Source: an uncultured Lachnospira sp.
GTDB taxonomy: Bacteria; Bacillota; Clostridia; Lachnospirales; Lachnospiraceae
Direction of reading: 5' to 3'
Assembly (NCBI GenBank): GCA_934359185.1
Contig: CAKRLE010000001.1
Coordinates: 248,001 to 312,000 of the forward strand
DNA: 64,000 nt
Under the pieces are notes generated by a model, which ran no database searches, had not been told where the DNA came from, and saw nothing but the letters and a program-made list of their open reading frames with translations. Below, piece after piece: positions 18,096 to 27,093 of the stretch (positions within the stretch are counted from its first letter, which is position 1; each line of letters opens with the position of its first letter). The translations under genes were made by a program, and so were the position numbers.

Positions 18096-18860
18096 TTATC
18101 CAAGTACACCCATATAGTCACCGAGTTTAAGCTTCATCTTATTAAGAGCCTTTGTATGAAGCTGTGATACCCTCGATTCTGACACCTCTAATACAAGACT
18201 TATCTCTTTAAGAGTCATATCTTCATAATAATATAAGACAACGACCTCTCTTTCTTTTTCAGTAAGATTATCTAATGCCTCAACTATCATCTTCTTTAAT
18301 TCTTCTTTTTCAACAACATCCTCAGGGCGGTCAAATCTTGCATTGCCAACAGCCTCCATCTTAGTTGTCTCAGTTCCCTCTTCTGTAAACTCATCAAGTG
18401 AAACCATATTAGACATCTTAGCCTGTCCCTGCCAGTTATTTAATTCATCTAGCGATATTCCCAGCTCCTGTGCTATCTGTTCATCCGTAGCAGTCTTGCC
18501 AGTCTCTGCCTCTATCTTTGACATTGCCTGGTCAATTCTTCTCTGCTTCTGTCGCAATGATCTTGGAATCCAATCCATCTTTCTTATCTGGTCTAATATT
18601 GCCCCTCTTATACGCAGGCTTGCATATGTTTCAAATTTAACATTCTTTCCATAATCAAACTTGTCAATAGCATCTATAAGACCGAATATACCATACCCCA
18701 CCAGATCATCATACTCAACATTGTAGCCAAGATACATACTTAACCTTCCCGCAACAATTTTGACCAGCTGTGCATATTCAACAATCAGCTGATCTCTATA
18801 TTGTGCATCATGAGTTTTGATATAATTCTGCCACAATCTGTCTCTGCATGATTCATCCAT
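18096..18860 (-). CDS. fliA: RNA polymerase sigma factor FliA/SigD family
   Basis: A sigma-28 type factor of 254 residues that directs late flagellar, motility and chemotaxis genes. Region 2 contains YDDLVGYGIFGLIDAIDKFDYGK and FETYASLRIRGAILDQIR. Region 3 includes DWIPRSLRQKQRRIDQAM, and region 4 has the helix-turn-helix LKEISLVLEVSESRVSQLHTKAL. The WIPRSLR segment is characteristic of FliA/WhiG. As in Bacillus subtilis it is near the end of the fla/che operon, so it is made late. Its anti-sigma FlgM is not in this window. Confidence 0.95.
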   Translation of the reverse strand: MDESCRDRLWQNYIKTHDAQYRDQLIVEYAQLVKIVAGRLSMYLGYNVEYDDLVGYGIFGLIDAIDKFDYGKNVKFETYASLRIRGAILDQIRKMDWIPRSLRQKQRRIDQAMSKIEAETGKTATDEQIAQELGISLDELNNWQGQAKMSNMVSLDEFTEEGTETTKMEAVGNARFDRPEDVVEKEELKKMIVEALDNLTEKEREVVVLYYYEDMTLKEISLVLEVSESRVSQLHTKALNKMKLKLGDYMGVLG

Positions 18861-18886
18861 ATCTTAAAGCCCCCGTTTAATAGTTA

Positions 18887-19171
18887 TCACGCATCCTGCG
18901 CCTCATCTACGTCATCTTTGACATCATCGGTACCTGCATCATCTTCATTAATCTCTTCTTCAGTATCAGTATCAGTATTGTCCTTTTTATCTTCAAAAAC
19001 CTTATTAAGAATTACCCTTAATCCCAGTCCAACAAAATAAAACCCAACCATAACAAGAGCTAATGTCCATAAATATGTAACTATTGTTATCTTATTGATA
19101 ATCATTAAAACACATGTAACAAACCCCGCCAGCAAAGTTATTATTGCTGGAATACTTCTAAATTTTTTCAT
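18887..19171 (-). CDS. small two-span membrane protein
   Basis: A 94-residue protein with two hydrophobic helices (about 7-25 and 30-52) and an acidic C-terminal tail rich in Asp and Glu. No family is recognised. It sits between cheD and fliA with short gaps and is co-oriented, so it is likely a member of the fla/che operon. Small membrane proteins at this position are seen in other Lachnospiraceae as far as I recall; function unknown. Confidence 0.65.
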   Translation of the reverse strand: MKKFRSIPAIITLLAGFVTCVLMIINKITIVTYLWTLALVMVGFYFVGLGLRVILNKVFEDKKDNTDTDTEEEINEDDAGTDDVKDDVDEAQDA

Positions 19172-19225
19172 TCATACACTGCTTTCTTACGAAAATCCCC
19201 ATAACTCTAATAAAACTGTCCCATA

Positions 19226-19711
19226 TTATATTGTTTTAGGCTGCTTTCCAACTGCCTTAATTACATAGTCACCTGTCTCTGAATAAAACTCAACAGTTCT
19301 ACCGTAATTAAGTCCACAGTCCTCTGCTAAAAGCCTGATATTATATTCTTTTAACTTTTTCTTTGCAGCCTCTGCATTACGCTCACCAACACGCAAAGAA
19401 TCATTAGTAGTCTGCATTGCAAACATCTGTGCCCCACCTGCAATCTTGGCTACAAGACGACTCTTGTTAGCTCCTAATGCAACCATCTGCTTAACCAGTT
19501 CATCTATGCCAGTGTCCGCAAATTTGGCAACATTAGAATTATTTCTTATTGTTGTACTGTCAGGCAGCATGCAGTGCAGTAGTCCACTTATCTTGGTTAC
19601 CGGATCATACAATGCTACACCCACACAGGATCCAAGTCCAAGAGTTGTCAGTGCATCAGGACATTTACAAACTTTTAAATCAGCCATTCCGACTTTAATC
19701 ATGTTCCCCAT
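19226..19711 (-). CDS. cheD: chemoreceptor glutamine deamidase CheD
   Basis: CheD deamidates glutamines of chemoreceptors and, in Bacillus and Thermotoga, binds CheC to boost its CheY-P phosphatase activity. The catalytic cysteine is C29 in GLGSCVGVAL and the histidine H46 in GLLHCMLPDS. The rest of the fold is intact (AKIAGGAQMF, NIRLLAEDCGLNYGRTVEFY). 161 residues is normal. It follows cheC directly, in keeping with the CheC-CheD partnership. Confidence 0.96.
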   Translation of the reverse strand: MGNMIKVGMADLKVCKCPDALTTLGLGSCVGVALYDPVTKISGLLHCMLPDSTTIRNNSNVAKFADTGIDELVKQMVALGANKSRLVAKIAGGAQMFAMQTTNDSLRVGERNAEAAKKKLKEYNIRLLAEDCGLNYGRTVEFYSETGDYVIKAVGKQPKTI

Positions 19712-19741
19712 CTTTTAGTTATAAACCACCTTTAAAAATAA

Positions 19742-20374
19742 CTACATTCCCAATGTTGATAATATCTTATCGTAAGATTCCAACTCAGGAATTAACAGAA
19801 AATATCCTGTTACAAATTCATCCTCGCCAAACTGTGACTGAATCATAAGCATTTTATCGCCATATTTTCCAAATTCAGCAGCCGGAACACTTAACAGTGC
19901 TCCAACCATATCAACAGTAAGACTTGGAGTAGAACATATCATCTTTAAGCCTGTAAGTCCTGCCAGTGCATTAAGATATGAACCTGAAACAATATTACCA
20001 ATTTCATTAAGAGCCGACATATCCATCTCTGAGAAGCTCGACAAATCAACTGACTCCTCATTTTCATGAACATCTCTCATCATAAGCGTATTAACAAGAT
20101 GATGTGCTGACTTCATATCAAATATAAACATCATCATTCCATTAACTTCACCATCAAGTTCAATAAGAATACCTACAACAGTATCCTCCTCTGAACCAAC
20201 AACTGAAGAAATCTCACTGAATGGCAGAAGAGCAACATTAGGCACAGACATATCCACCTTAATATTGAGCATTGCAGACAACGCTGTTGTAGCGTTGCCT
20301 GCACCTATATTGCCTATCTCTTTAAGCACATCAAACTGCACATCACTAAGCTGATTAAGATCAATCTTAGGCAT
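19742..20374 (-). CDS. cheC: CheY-P phosphatase CheC
   Basis: CheC removes phosphate from CheY-P and takes part in adaptation through CheD. At 210 residues it has two copies of the (D/S)xxxExxN phosphatase motif: DVLKEIGN near residue 14 and SALNEIGN near residue 120, so both active sites look intact. The order cheW-cheC-cheD matches Bacillus subtilis. Starts at ATG 19 bases after cheW. Confidence 0.96.
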   Translation of the reverse strand: MPKIDLNQLSDVQFDVLKEIGNIGAGNATTALSAMLNIKVDMSVPNVALLPFSEISSVVGSEEDTVVGILIELDGEVNGMMMFIFDMKSAHHLVNTLMMRDVHENEESVDLSSFSEMDMSALNEIGNIVSGSYLNALAGLTGLKMICSTPSLTVDMVGALLSVPAAEFGKYGDKMLMIQSQFGEDEFVTGYFLLIPELESYDKILSTLGM

Positions 20375-20392
20375 ATTAGTCCTCCTGTAACA

Positions 20393-20860
20393 TTAAGCCT
20401 CTTCTATAAGCGATACAATATCAAGAAGAGAAATCAATTCATCATCACTTTTTCCAATTGCATTGATATATCCTGATGCTGCATCATCATTAGCTGTTCT
20501 TGTAACTTTTTCAATGTCGTCAGTACCAAGAGTAACAACTTCCTTTACCTGATCAACAATCACGCCAACACTTGCAGAATCAACTTTTACAATTATAATT
20601 CTTGTTTTATCTGTATAGTTATCATCTTCAAGCCCAAGCTTTAATCTGACACTCATAACTGGTATTATCTCGCCACGGAGATTAATAACACCCTTGAAAT
20701 ATGTCTGTGCTTTAGGCACTCTCGTAATCCTCTGGTTACGAACAATATTGTCAATGTACTGGATATTAATACCGTACTGCTCATTGCCAATATTAACAAC
20801 TATATACTGTACTGTATCTGTACTGTTATCATTATTAGTAATTGCTTTAACTTCTTCCAT
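20393..20860 (-). CDS. cheW: chemotaxis coupling protein CheW
   Basis: CheW links chemoreceptors to CheA in the signalling array. The 155-residue protein is a single CheW domain: YIVVNIGNEQYGINIQYIDNIVR, then the conserved FKGVINLRGEIIPVMSVRLKLG and VGVIVDQVKEVVTLG. It lies directly after cheA, the usual arrangement. The extended polar N terminus (about 15 residues) is unremarkable. Confidence 0.97.
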   Translation of the reverse strand: MEEVKAITNNDNSTDTVQYIVVNIGNEQYGINIQYIDNIVRNQRITRVPKAQTYFKGVINLRGEIIPVMSVRLKLGLEDDNYTDKTRIIIVKVDSASVGVIVDQVKEVVTLGTDDIEKVTRTANDDAASGYINAIGKSDDELISLLDIVSLIEEA

Positions 20861-20895
20861 AGATAGTCACCCTATTCCTTTCAATCTATCAATAA

Positions 20896-23007
20896 TTAAA
20901 CAAGTGTGTTAGCATCGATAATCAATGCTACTGAACCATCTCCAAGGATTGTTGCGCCACTGATCATCTTGTTGATATTAATATACTTGCCTAATGACTT
21001 AATAACGATTTCCATCTGTCCGATAAGGCTGTCTACGACAAGACCTGCAAGCTTGTCACCCTTGCTTACAATAACAACAGTAATATTATCCTGTTCTTCC
21101 ATCTCTCCTGGAACATCAAGAAGTTCTCTTAATCTGATAAGAGGTATTACGCTTCCTCTCAGATGAATAACTTCTTTAGCATGTACATACTTAATCTCAC
21201 TTACTGGAATATCCTCAATTGTCTGGATTGAACCAAGAGATATAGCAAACTTCTCATCTCCAAGCTTAACCATAAGTGCCTGGATAATAGCAAGTGTAAG
21301 TGGAAGTCTTATTATAAATGTACTTCCCTCTCCATATACGGACTTAACTTCAACGTCACCACCAAGAGCCTCTATCTTTGATTTAACAACATCAAGTCCA
21401 ACACCTCGGCCTGATACATCTGTAACCTTATCTGATGTTGAGAAGCTTGGTCTGAATAACAGATTGATAATCTCATCCTCTGTCATAACAGCTGCCTGTT
21501 CTTCTGTAATAGTACCCTTTTCTATAGCCTTGCTCTTAACTTTTTCAATATCAATACCATTACCATCATCTTTAACTTCGATAACAACATTATTACCATC
21601 CTGATATGCATTAAGGAAAATAGATCCTGTAGGATTCTTGCCTCTCTCGGCTCTTACTTCTGCACTCTCAATACCATGGTCTGCTGAATTTCTTAAAAGG
21701 TGCATCAATGGGTCACCAATTTCATCAATAACTGTTCTGTCAAGCTCTGTCTCCTCACCTGACATATATAATTCCATTGGCTTGCCAAGCTTCTTATTAA
21801 GATCTCTTATCATTCTTGGGAACTTACTTACAACGCTCTCAATTGGCATCATTCGAACCTTCATAACTGATTCATGAAGATTAGTTGTTACTCTCTCAAG
21901 ATATTCTATCTGTTCATTAAAGTTCTGATTAACCGTTGCTTCTCCATCATCATCAACTGTGCTGGCTGATACAAGGCCATTCTTTGCGATGATAAGCTCA
22001 CTTACAAGGTTCATAAGAACATCAAGCTTTTCAATATCTACTCTTACTGTATGTCCAACCGGTTTTGACTTGCCTGATGCTGGCTGCTGCTTACCGCCTG
22101 CCTGCTGTGCCGCTGGTTTAGTTTCTTTTCTTTCCTTCACTTCTTTCTTTGGTTCTTCCTGGTGTTCAGACTTAGCTTCTTCTGCTGGTGCTTCTGCAAC
22201 TTCATCTTCCGGGAATAAAGCAGTAATCTCTTCACCAACTGCATCTTTAATCTCAGAAACATTCTTTATAATCTTGGTTATATCTGCAAAGCTCTCTGAA
22301 GATATAACAACAATACTAAATTCAAAATCAAACTTTTCGTCTTCAATATCCTGAACTGAAGGTTCTGACTTAATGATATCACAATGTCCCTCAAGATTCT
22401 TGAAAACAAGAAATGCTCTTGCGGCCTTAAGAATACAATTCTCATCTACGCTTACTTTTATCATGTATACATGAAGATTCTTCTTTAATGCCTCATTAAC
22501 AGCATTCTTTTCAAAATCAGCTAACACTAGTCCATTATAACCGCTTGTATCTGTCATTGGAGCTGACTTAGACGCAGTTTCTGCCTTCGCAGCTGATGCA
22601 GATGTCTCTGGCTGCTGTGCGCCACCGCCATTAATAAAACTGTTAAGTGCTTTAATTATTGGCTCATTATCATTAGTTCCTTCATCCTGATTCTGCTGAA
22701 TATTAGTAACATATTCTTCAAGTGCATCAAGGCACTGGAAAAGACAGTCTACCATATCAGCAGTAACCTTAATATTGCCATTGCGAACCTCTGAGAATAC
22801 ATTTTCCATATCATGTGTAAGATTCTGCATTCTCTTATATCCCATTGTACCAGCCATACCCTTTAAAGAGTGGGCTGCACGGAATATTTCATTGATTGTA
22901 TCAGTATTTTCTGGTTCTTTCTCAAGCACCATCAACTGATCGCTAAGATTCTGTAAATGTTCATTTGATTCGTCAATAAAAATTTCTAGATACTGGCTAA
23001 CATCCAT
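20896..23007 (-). CDS. cheA: chemotaxis histidine kinase CheA
   Basis: CheA autophosphorylates in response to receptors and passes phosphate to CheY and CheB. Domains in order over 703 residues: the P1 HPt domain with the phospho-histidine H46 in RAAHSLKGMAGTMG; a linker; a P2-like region (about 165-270); an Ala/Glu/Lys/Gln-rich linker (275-315); P3 dimerisation (about 320-390); the P4 ATPase with HLLRNSADHGIE (N box) and VKDDGNGID (G1), and GRGVGLDVV; and a P5 CheW-like domain ending near 700. All key motifs are present. It is two bases after cheB. Confidence 0.97.
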   Translation of the reverse strand: MDVSQYLEIFIDESNEHLQNLSDQLMVLEKEPENTDTINEIFRAAHSLKGMAGTMGYKRMQNLTHDMENVFSEVRNGNIKVTADMVDCLFQCLDALEEYVTNIQQNQDEGTNDNEPIIKALNSFINGGGAQQPETSASAAKAETASKSAPMTDTSGYNGLVLADFEKNAVNEALKKNLHVYMIKVSVDENCILKAARAFLVFKNLEGHCDIIKSEPSVQDIEDEKFDFEFSIVVISSESFADITKIIKNVSEIKDAVGEEITALFPEDEVAEAPAEEAKSEHQEEPKKEVKERKETKPAAQQAGGKQQPASGKSKPVGHTVRVDIEKLDVLMNLVSELIIAKNGLVSASTVDDDGEATVNQNFNEQIEYLERVTTNLHESVMKVRMMPIESVVSKFPRMIRDLNKKLGKPMELYMSGEETELDRTVIDEIGDPLMHLLRNSADHGIESAEVRAERGKNPTGSIFLNAYQDGNNVVIEVKDDGNGIDIEKVKSKAIEKGTITEEQAAVMTEDEIINLLFRPSFSTSDKVTDVSGRGVGLDVVKSKIEALGGDVEVKSVYGEGSTFIIRLPLTLAIIQALMVKLGDEKFAISLGSIQTIEDIPVSEIKYVHAKEVIHLRGSVIPLIRLRELLDVPGEMEEQDNITVVIVSKGDKLAGLVVDSLIGQMEIVIKSLGKYININKMISGATILGDGSVALIIDANTLV

Positions 23008-23008
23008 T

Positions 23009-24190
23009 TTAAGATACCCCCACGTTCTTCGTAATCATTTCTGCGACCTGTCCAACTGGTACAACTTCGTCAACCAGTCCGGTCTGCGCTATTGCTTTTG
23101 GCATTCCATAGACAACACATGTATCTTCATCCTGTGCAATAACATGTATTTTCTTATTCTGGGCAGCCAGCCCAGATATTCCTTTCGTTCCATCTGCTCC
23201 CATGCCTGTCAGTACTACGCATGTGATTTCATCGAAACTGCACTTTTCCAATGACTGGAACATTATATTAGCACAAGGTCTTAATCCTTCCACTGCTGGT
23301 TCATCACTCAATTTAACTTCATAGCCTGCGGGTTTCTTTACAATTCTTAAATGCTTTCCACCTGGAGCTATATATACATTGCCTTTTGCAAGTACATCTC
23401 CATCTTGGGCTTCTTTAACATTAACCTCGCTCATCTCATTAAGTCTTAATGCGAGTGACGCTGTAAATCCTGCCGGCATATGCTGTACAATTACCATTGG
23501 TGCATCAAGATTGGCTGGCAATAAAGGCACAACCTTCTGAAGTGTCTTAGGTCCACCTGTTGAGCAGGCAAGAGCAACAAGCTTATTCTTGCCACACTTT
23601 ATGCCTGTAAACCTGGCGGGTTCAATCTTATTAGTAACACTATTCATCTGCTGCGTCTTACGCCTGAATTCCAATGATGAACTTACACCATTTACAGGTG
23701 CTGGTGTTTTCCCAGCTGCAGTTTCTTTTACAGACTTTGCTCCTATGGATGTGCGTGCCACAGATGGCTGTGACGTCACTGGTTTTGATGCTGTCGCAAC
23801 ATCAAGCATTGCCTTGATTCTGTTGCGGAATACCTCGCCCTTTGTTTCAAGGTAGTTTTCAGGTTTCGTGACAAAATCAAATGCGCCGAGTTCCAAAGCT
23901 TTGATAGTCTCTCTGGCACCTTCTTTGGCAACAGTACTTACCACTATGACAGTCTGCTCAATTCTGTTCTTCTGAAGTTTCTCCAGCAATTCAAGACCGT
24001 TCATCTTAGGCATGTTAATATCAAGAATAACAGCGCTGTAAAGATTAGGATTAGAAACAATCATCTCAAATCCTTCGAGTCCGTCTTTTGCAATGGCTTC
24101 AACCTCGTACTCATCATCCGAGTTAATTATATCAGAGATTACCCTTCTCATGAGTGCAGAGTCATCAATTACTAATATTTTTTTCGCCAT
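23009..24190 (-). CDS. cheB: chemotaxis methylesterase/response regulator CheB
   Basis: CheB removes methyl groups from receptor glutamates when phosphorylated by CheA. The receiver domain has the acidic pocket DD at 9-10 and the phospho-acceptor D57 (VILDINMPKMNG). After a linker (about 125-195), the methylesterase domain carries the Ser-His-Asp triad: S near 211 in ACSTGGPKT, H near 236 in VQHMPAGFT and D near 332 in TGMGADGTKG. 393 residues is somewhat long because of the linker. No cheR methyltransferase gene is in the window. Confidence 0.96.
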   Translation of the reverse strand: MAKKILVIDDSALMRRVISDIINSDDEYEVEAIAKDGLEGFEMIVSNPNLYSAVILDINMPKMNGLELLEKLQKNRIEQTVIVVSTVAKEGARETIKALELGAFDFVTKPENYLETKGEVFRNRIKAMLDVATASKPVTSQPSVARTSIGAKSVKETAAGKTPAPVNGVSSSLEFRRKTQQMNSVTNKIEPARFTGIKCGKNKLVALACSTGGPKTLQKVVPLLPANLDAPMVIVQHMPAGFTASLALRLNEMSEVNVKEAQDGDVLAKGNVYIAPGGKHLRIVKKPAGYEVKLSDEPAVEGLRPCANIMFQSLEKCSFDEITCVVLTGMGADGTKGISGLAAQNKKIHVIAQDEDTCVVYGMPKAIAQTGLVDEVVPVGQVAEMITKNVGVS

Positions 24191-24199
24191 TTAAAATCA

Positions 24200-24919
24200 T
24201 CATCTCCCTTTGCTCTGATTTTTCCTTTGTTGTTCAAATATATATTTAACTATAGAATCTCTTGTCTGAGGTGAAATATCTTTAAACTGAAGCCTTATAT
24301 CGTAATAATTTTCCATATTATGGGATTCTATCGACATAACCACCCTCGCCATAAGCTCTATGTCCTTGACGCCAACATTCATATCTATAGAAAACCTGAC
24401 ATAGACATATTCGTCTTTATTAAAATTTCTTGCCGAAAAAACTCTCAGTCCACCACCACTGATATCTACAATAACTCCATTAATAATCTCAGCATCCGGA
24501 TTGTCTGCCACAATATGGCTGGATGAATAATCAATCACTTCAGAGATATTTAATGGACGCATATCCACCTGTATATTGCATGGAAGCCTGAAATACTGTC
24601 TTCTCTGAAACTTTTTAAGCTCACTGGTAAGTTCCATTTTCATAAGATACAAATTTTTTTCTTTGTATCTTGAAATAATAACAGCCATTGCTTTATATAT
24701 ACCTTTTTGCGTATAAAAATAGCACTCAAGATGGCTTTCAACTTCCAATGTAACAAGATGTCCCTCATATATAGGCAAAGCCGCAATTATTGTATCATCC
24801 TCGAAGTCTAAAATCTGGCTTACATATGTAGTTTTATCTACATCACCCTTGAGGCTTCTCCTGTTATGCACAACGGTAAGTTCTATTTTATTACCAATAT
24901 TAATTACTCTGCCTTCCAT
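24200..24919 (-). CDS. PilZ domain c-di-GMP-binding flagellar brake protein (YcgR/MotI-like)
   Basis: The 239-residue protein has an N-terminal YcgR-like beta domain (about 1-95) and a C-terminal PilZ domain. The c-di-GMP signature RxxxR is seen as RQYFR near 107-111, and (D/N)xSxxG as DISGGG near 149-154, so ligand binding is likely. In Bacillus subtilis MotI and in E. coli YcgR such proteins slow or disengage the motor when c-di-GMP is high. Its place between flhG and cheB inside the fla/che cluster supports that role here. Confidence 0.9.
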   Translation of the reverse strand: MEGRVINIGNKIELTVVHNRRSLKGDVDKTTYVSQILDFEDDTIIAALPIYEGHLVTLEVESHLECYFYTQKGIYKAMAVIISRYKEKNLYLMKMELTSELKKFQRRQYFRLPCNIQVDMRPLNISEVIDYSSSHIVADNPDAEIINGVIVDISGGGLRVFSARNFNKDEYVYVRFSIDMNVGVKDIELMARVVMSIESHNMENYYDIRLQFKDISPQTRDSIVKYIFEQQRKNQSKGR

Positions 24920-24922
24920 AAT

Positions 24923-25804
24923 TTAACCATTCACTTTCCTAGAAAAAACTGTCTTAAAGAAATTTCTCACTCCTATATTATTATGAGGGGAAATCTCTTT
25001 ATTTTCAAGAATATTAACAATATCTTCATAGCATCGTGCCGATGGTGAGCCAGGATACATAAGAGTCACAGGTTTCTGGTTCATCACCGACCTTGTAATG
25101 TTATTATCAAACGGAACAGCTCCAAGATATTCCAGTTCAATATTCAGAAATCTTGTTGAAACAGCACTCAGCTTATCATATAATCCCTGACCTTCGTTAT
25201 TGTTCTCCACTCTGTTTGCTATAAGCCTAACCCTTGTACTTTCTGGTTCAAAATCTTCATTCATGCTCAAAGCCTTTAACAGTGCATATGAATCTGTTAT
25301 AGAAGCTGGTTCTGGTGTTGTAACAAGTATAACCTCCGGGCTTGAAACAAGAAATTCCATAACAGATGACGAAATGCCCGCTCCTGTATCTATTATGATA
25401 ACATCCGCCATCTCCTCAAGCTCTGCCAGCTTACTAACAAGCCTTTTAATCTGATCTTTATCAAGATTAACAAGCCTTGCTATTCCGGAACCTCCTGATA
25501 TAAACCCAAGCCCTTCAGGTCCTGGTGTTATTATATCTTTTAATTCCCTGCCTTTAAACATCATATCTCCAAGATTATATTTAGGAATTATTCCAAACAT
25601 AACCTCAATATTAGCCAGTCCAAAATCCGCATCAAATATAACAACCTTTTTCCCCTGACGCTGGAACTGCAAGGCAAGATTTACAGACGTGTTGGATTTG
25701 CCGACCCCTCCTTTTCCACTCGTTACAGCGATAATTCTGGAGTTATCAACTCTCTTCTGGTTCTGCATTTTGATTATATTTCTTAAATTCTGTGCCTGAT
25801 CCAT
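24923..25804 (-). CDS. flhG: FlhG (YlxH) MinD-like ATPase controlling flagellar number
   Basis: A 293-residue MinD/ParA-type ATPase. The deviant Walker A motif SGKGGVGKSNTS spans about 29-40, with VVIFDADFGLAN (switch/Walker A') and VIIIDTGAGIS (Walker B). The N-terminal DQAQNLRNIIK resembles the DQAxxLR motif by which FlhG activates the GTPase of FlhF. C-terminal residues are amphipathic, consistent with membrane targeting. The ATG overlaps the flhF stop by one base (TAATG), and flhF carries the SD at its end, implying coupling. Confidence 0.95.
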   Translation of the reverse strand: MDQAQNLRNIIKMQNQKRVDNSRIIAVTSGKGGVGKSNTSVNLALQFQRQGKKVVIFDADFGLANIEVMFGIIPKYNLGDMMFKGRELKDIITPGPEGLGFISGGSGIARLVNLDKDQIKRLVSKLAELEEMADVIIIDTGAGISSSVMEFLVSSPEVILVTTPEPASITDSYALLKALSMNEDFEPESTRVRLIANRVENNNEGQGLYDKLSAVSTRFLNIELEYLGAVPFDNNITRSVMNQKPVTLMYPGSPSARCYEDIVNILENKEISPHNNIGVRNFFKTVFSRKVNG

Positions 25805-27093
25805 TATGTATTACCTCCCAGCAGCTGCTTTGCAAGTGACTGTTCGTTAATAAGCTCTATATCATTAGGAACATTCTGTCCTGATGTTGTATAAGATAAA
25901 GCAGCTCCTGTCAGCATCCTTATATTAAGAATATTGCCAAGGGCACAGGTCTCGTCAAGTTTTGTGAATATAATGGACCAGTCATCTATATCCTTGTATC
26001 TTTCAGTTATATTGACAAGATCTTTATATTTAGTTGTTATGCTTAGCACCAGATATACTTTAACATCAAAGCTGTCTTTTAAAGCCTTAGTCTTAGCAAG
26101 CATATCTCCAAGCTCATCCATCTGGTCTTCTGATTTATGTGAACGTCCAGCCGTATCAACCATTATAAGATCATAATCCTTATACGCATTGACAGCCTCT
26201 TCCAGCTCATCTGCGGAATATATTACACTTACAGGACTATCTATAATTGAAGCATATGTATTAAGCTGCTCCACTGCAGCTATTCTATATGTATCAGATG
26301 TTATAAATGCAACTTTTGCCTGCTGTTCCAGCTTAAATCTCGATGCAACCTTGGCTATTGTAGTTGTTTTTCCAACACCAGTTGGTCCTACAAAAAATAT
26401 AACTTTAGGCTTATCTCCTATCTCAATATCATCAGCTTCTCCAAGCTTTAAAATTATCTTCTGGTATGCAGCCGCAAGAATACTGTCAATATTAGACTCT
26501 TTCTTAAGAGAACCCTCTATATCACTCATAATCTGATCAGCGTATTTTTCATCAACTTCATTATCGACAAGCTTTTTATATATGAGCTTAATGAACTTCA
26601 TGTTAGAATTTTCACGTTCACTAATTACTTTCTTTCCGGCAGCTTCACCTTCACTTTTGATATCAGCCGGTATTGCTGAATCTTTTGCTGCTTCTTTTGC
26701 CATCTGGCTCTGCAAAAGATTGTGAAGAGAATCTAATTTCTGCTCAAGTACTGCCGCATTAGACTCAGATGGAATTGAAATATTCTCATCAGCTACAAGA
26801 TTAACTTTAGAATCATTTCTGGAATTAAGCGGGCGTGATGGTGTAACCTGCGTTCCAACAACCACCTTTGATGATTCATCGCTCATTACCGGCTTGCGCT
26901 GGTTAATACTGCTCTTAAAATCTTCCTCTTCCAAAGCCGCTGTTATTTCAACAATATCCTTTTTAAAGAGGCGGAATACACCTCTTTGCTGTAAAGTTTT
27001 GACATTTAATACTACAGCCTTGTTGCCAAGGTCTTCCTGTGCTTTCTTAATAGCTTCTTCTTCTGTTGCTCCCTGATACTTCTTGACTATCAT
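25804..27093 (-). CDS. flhF: FlhF SRP-type GTPase for flagellar placement
   Basis: FlhF is the third SRP-family GTPase and sets the site and number of flagella. The 429-residue protein has a basic, divergent N-terminal domain (1-150), an NG helical domain, and a GTPase domain with the P-loop FFVGPTGVGKTTTIAK near 232-247, the ITSDTYRIAAVEQL segment, MVDTAGRSHKSEDQ and FTKLDETCALG. It lies between flhA and flhG as in Bacillus, with one-base overlap to flhG. Confidence 0.96.
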   Translation of the reverse strand: MIVKKYQGATEEEAIKKAQEDLGNKAVVLNVKTLQQRGVFRLFKKDIVEITAALEEEDFKSSINQRKPVMSDESSKVVVGTQVTPSRPLNSRNDSKVNLVADENISIPSESNAAVLEQKLDSLHNLLQSQMAKEAAKDSAIPADIKSEGEAAGKKVISERENSNMKFIKLIYKKLVDNEVDEKYADQIMSDIEGSLKKESNIDSILAAAYQKIILKLGEADDIEIGDKPKVIFFVGPTGVGKTTTIAKVASRFKLEQQAKVAFITSDTYRIAAVEQLNTYASIIDSPVSVIYSADELEEAVNAYKDYDLIMVDTAGRSHKSEDQMDELGDMLAKTKALKDSFDVKVYLVLSITTKYKDLVNITERYKDIDDWSIIFTKLDETCALGNILNIRMLTGAALSYTTSGQNVPNDIELINEQSLAKQLLGGNT

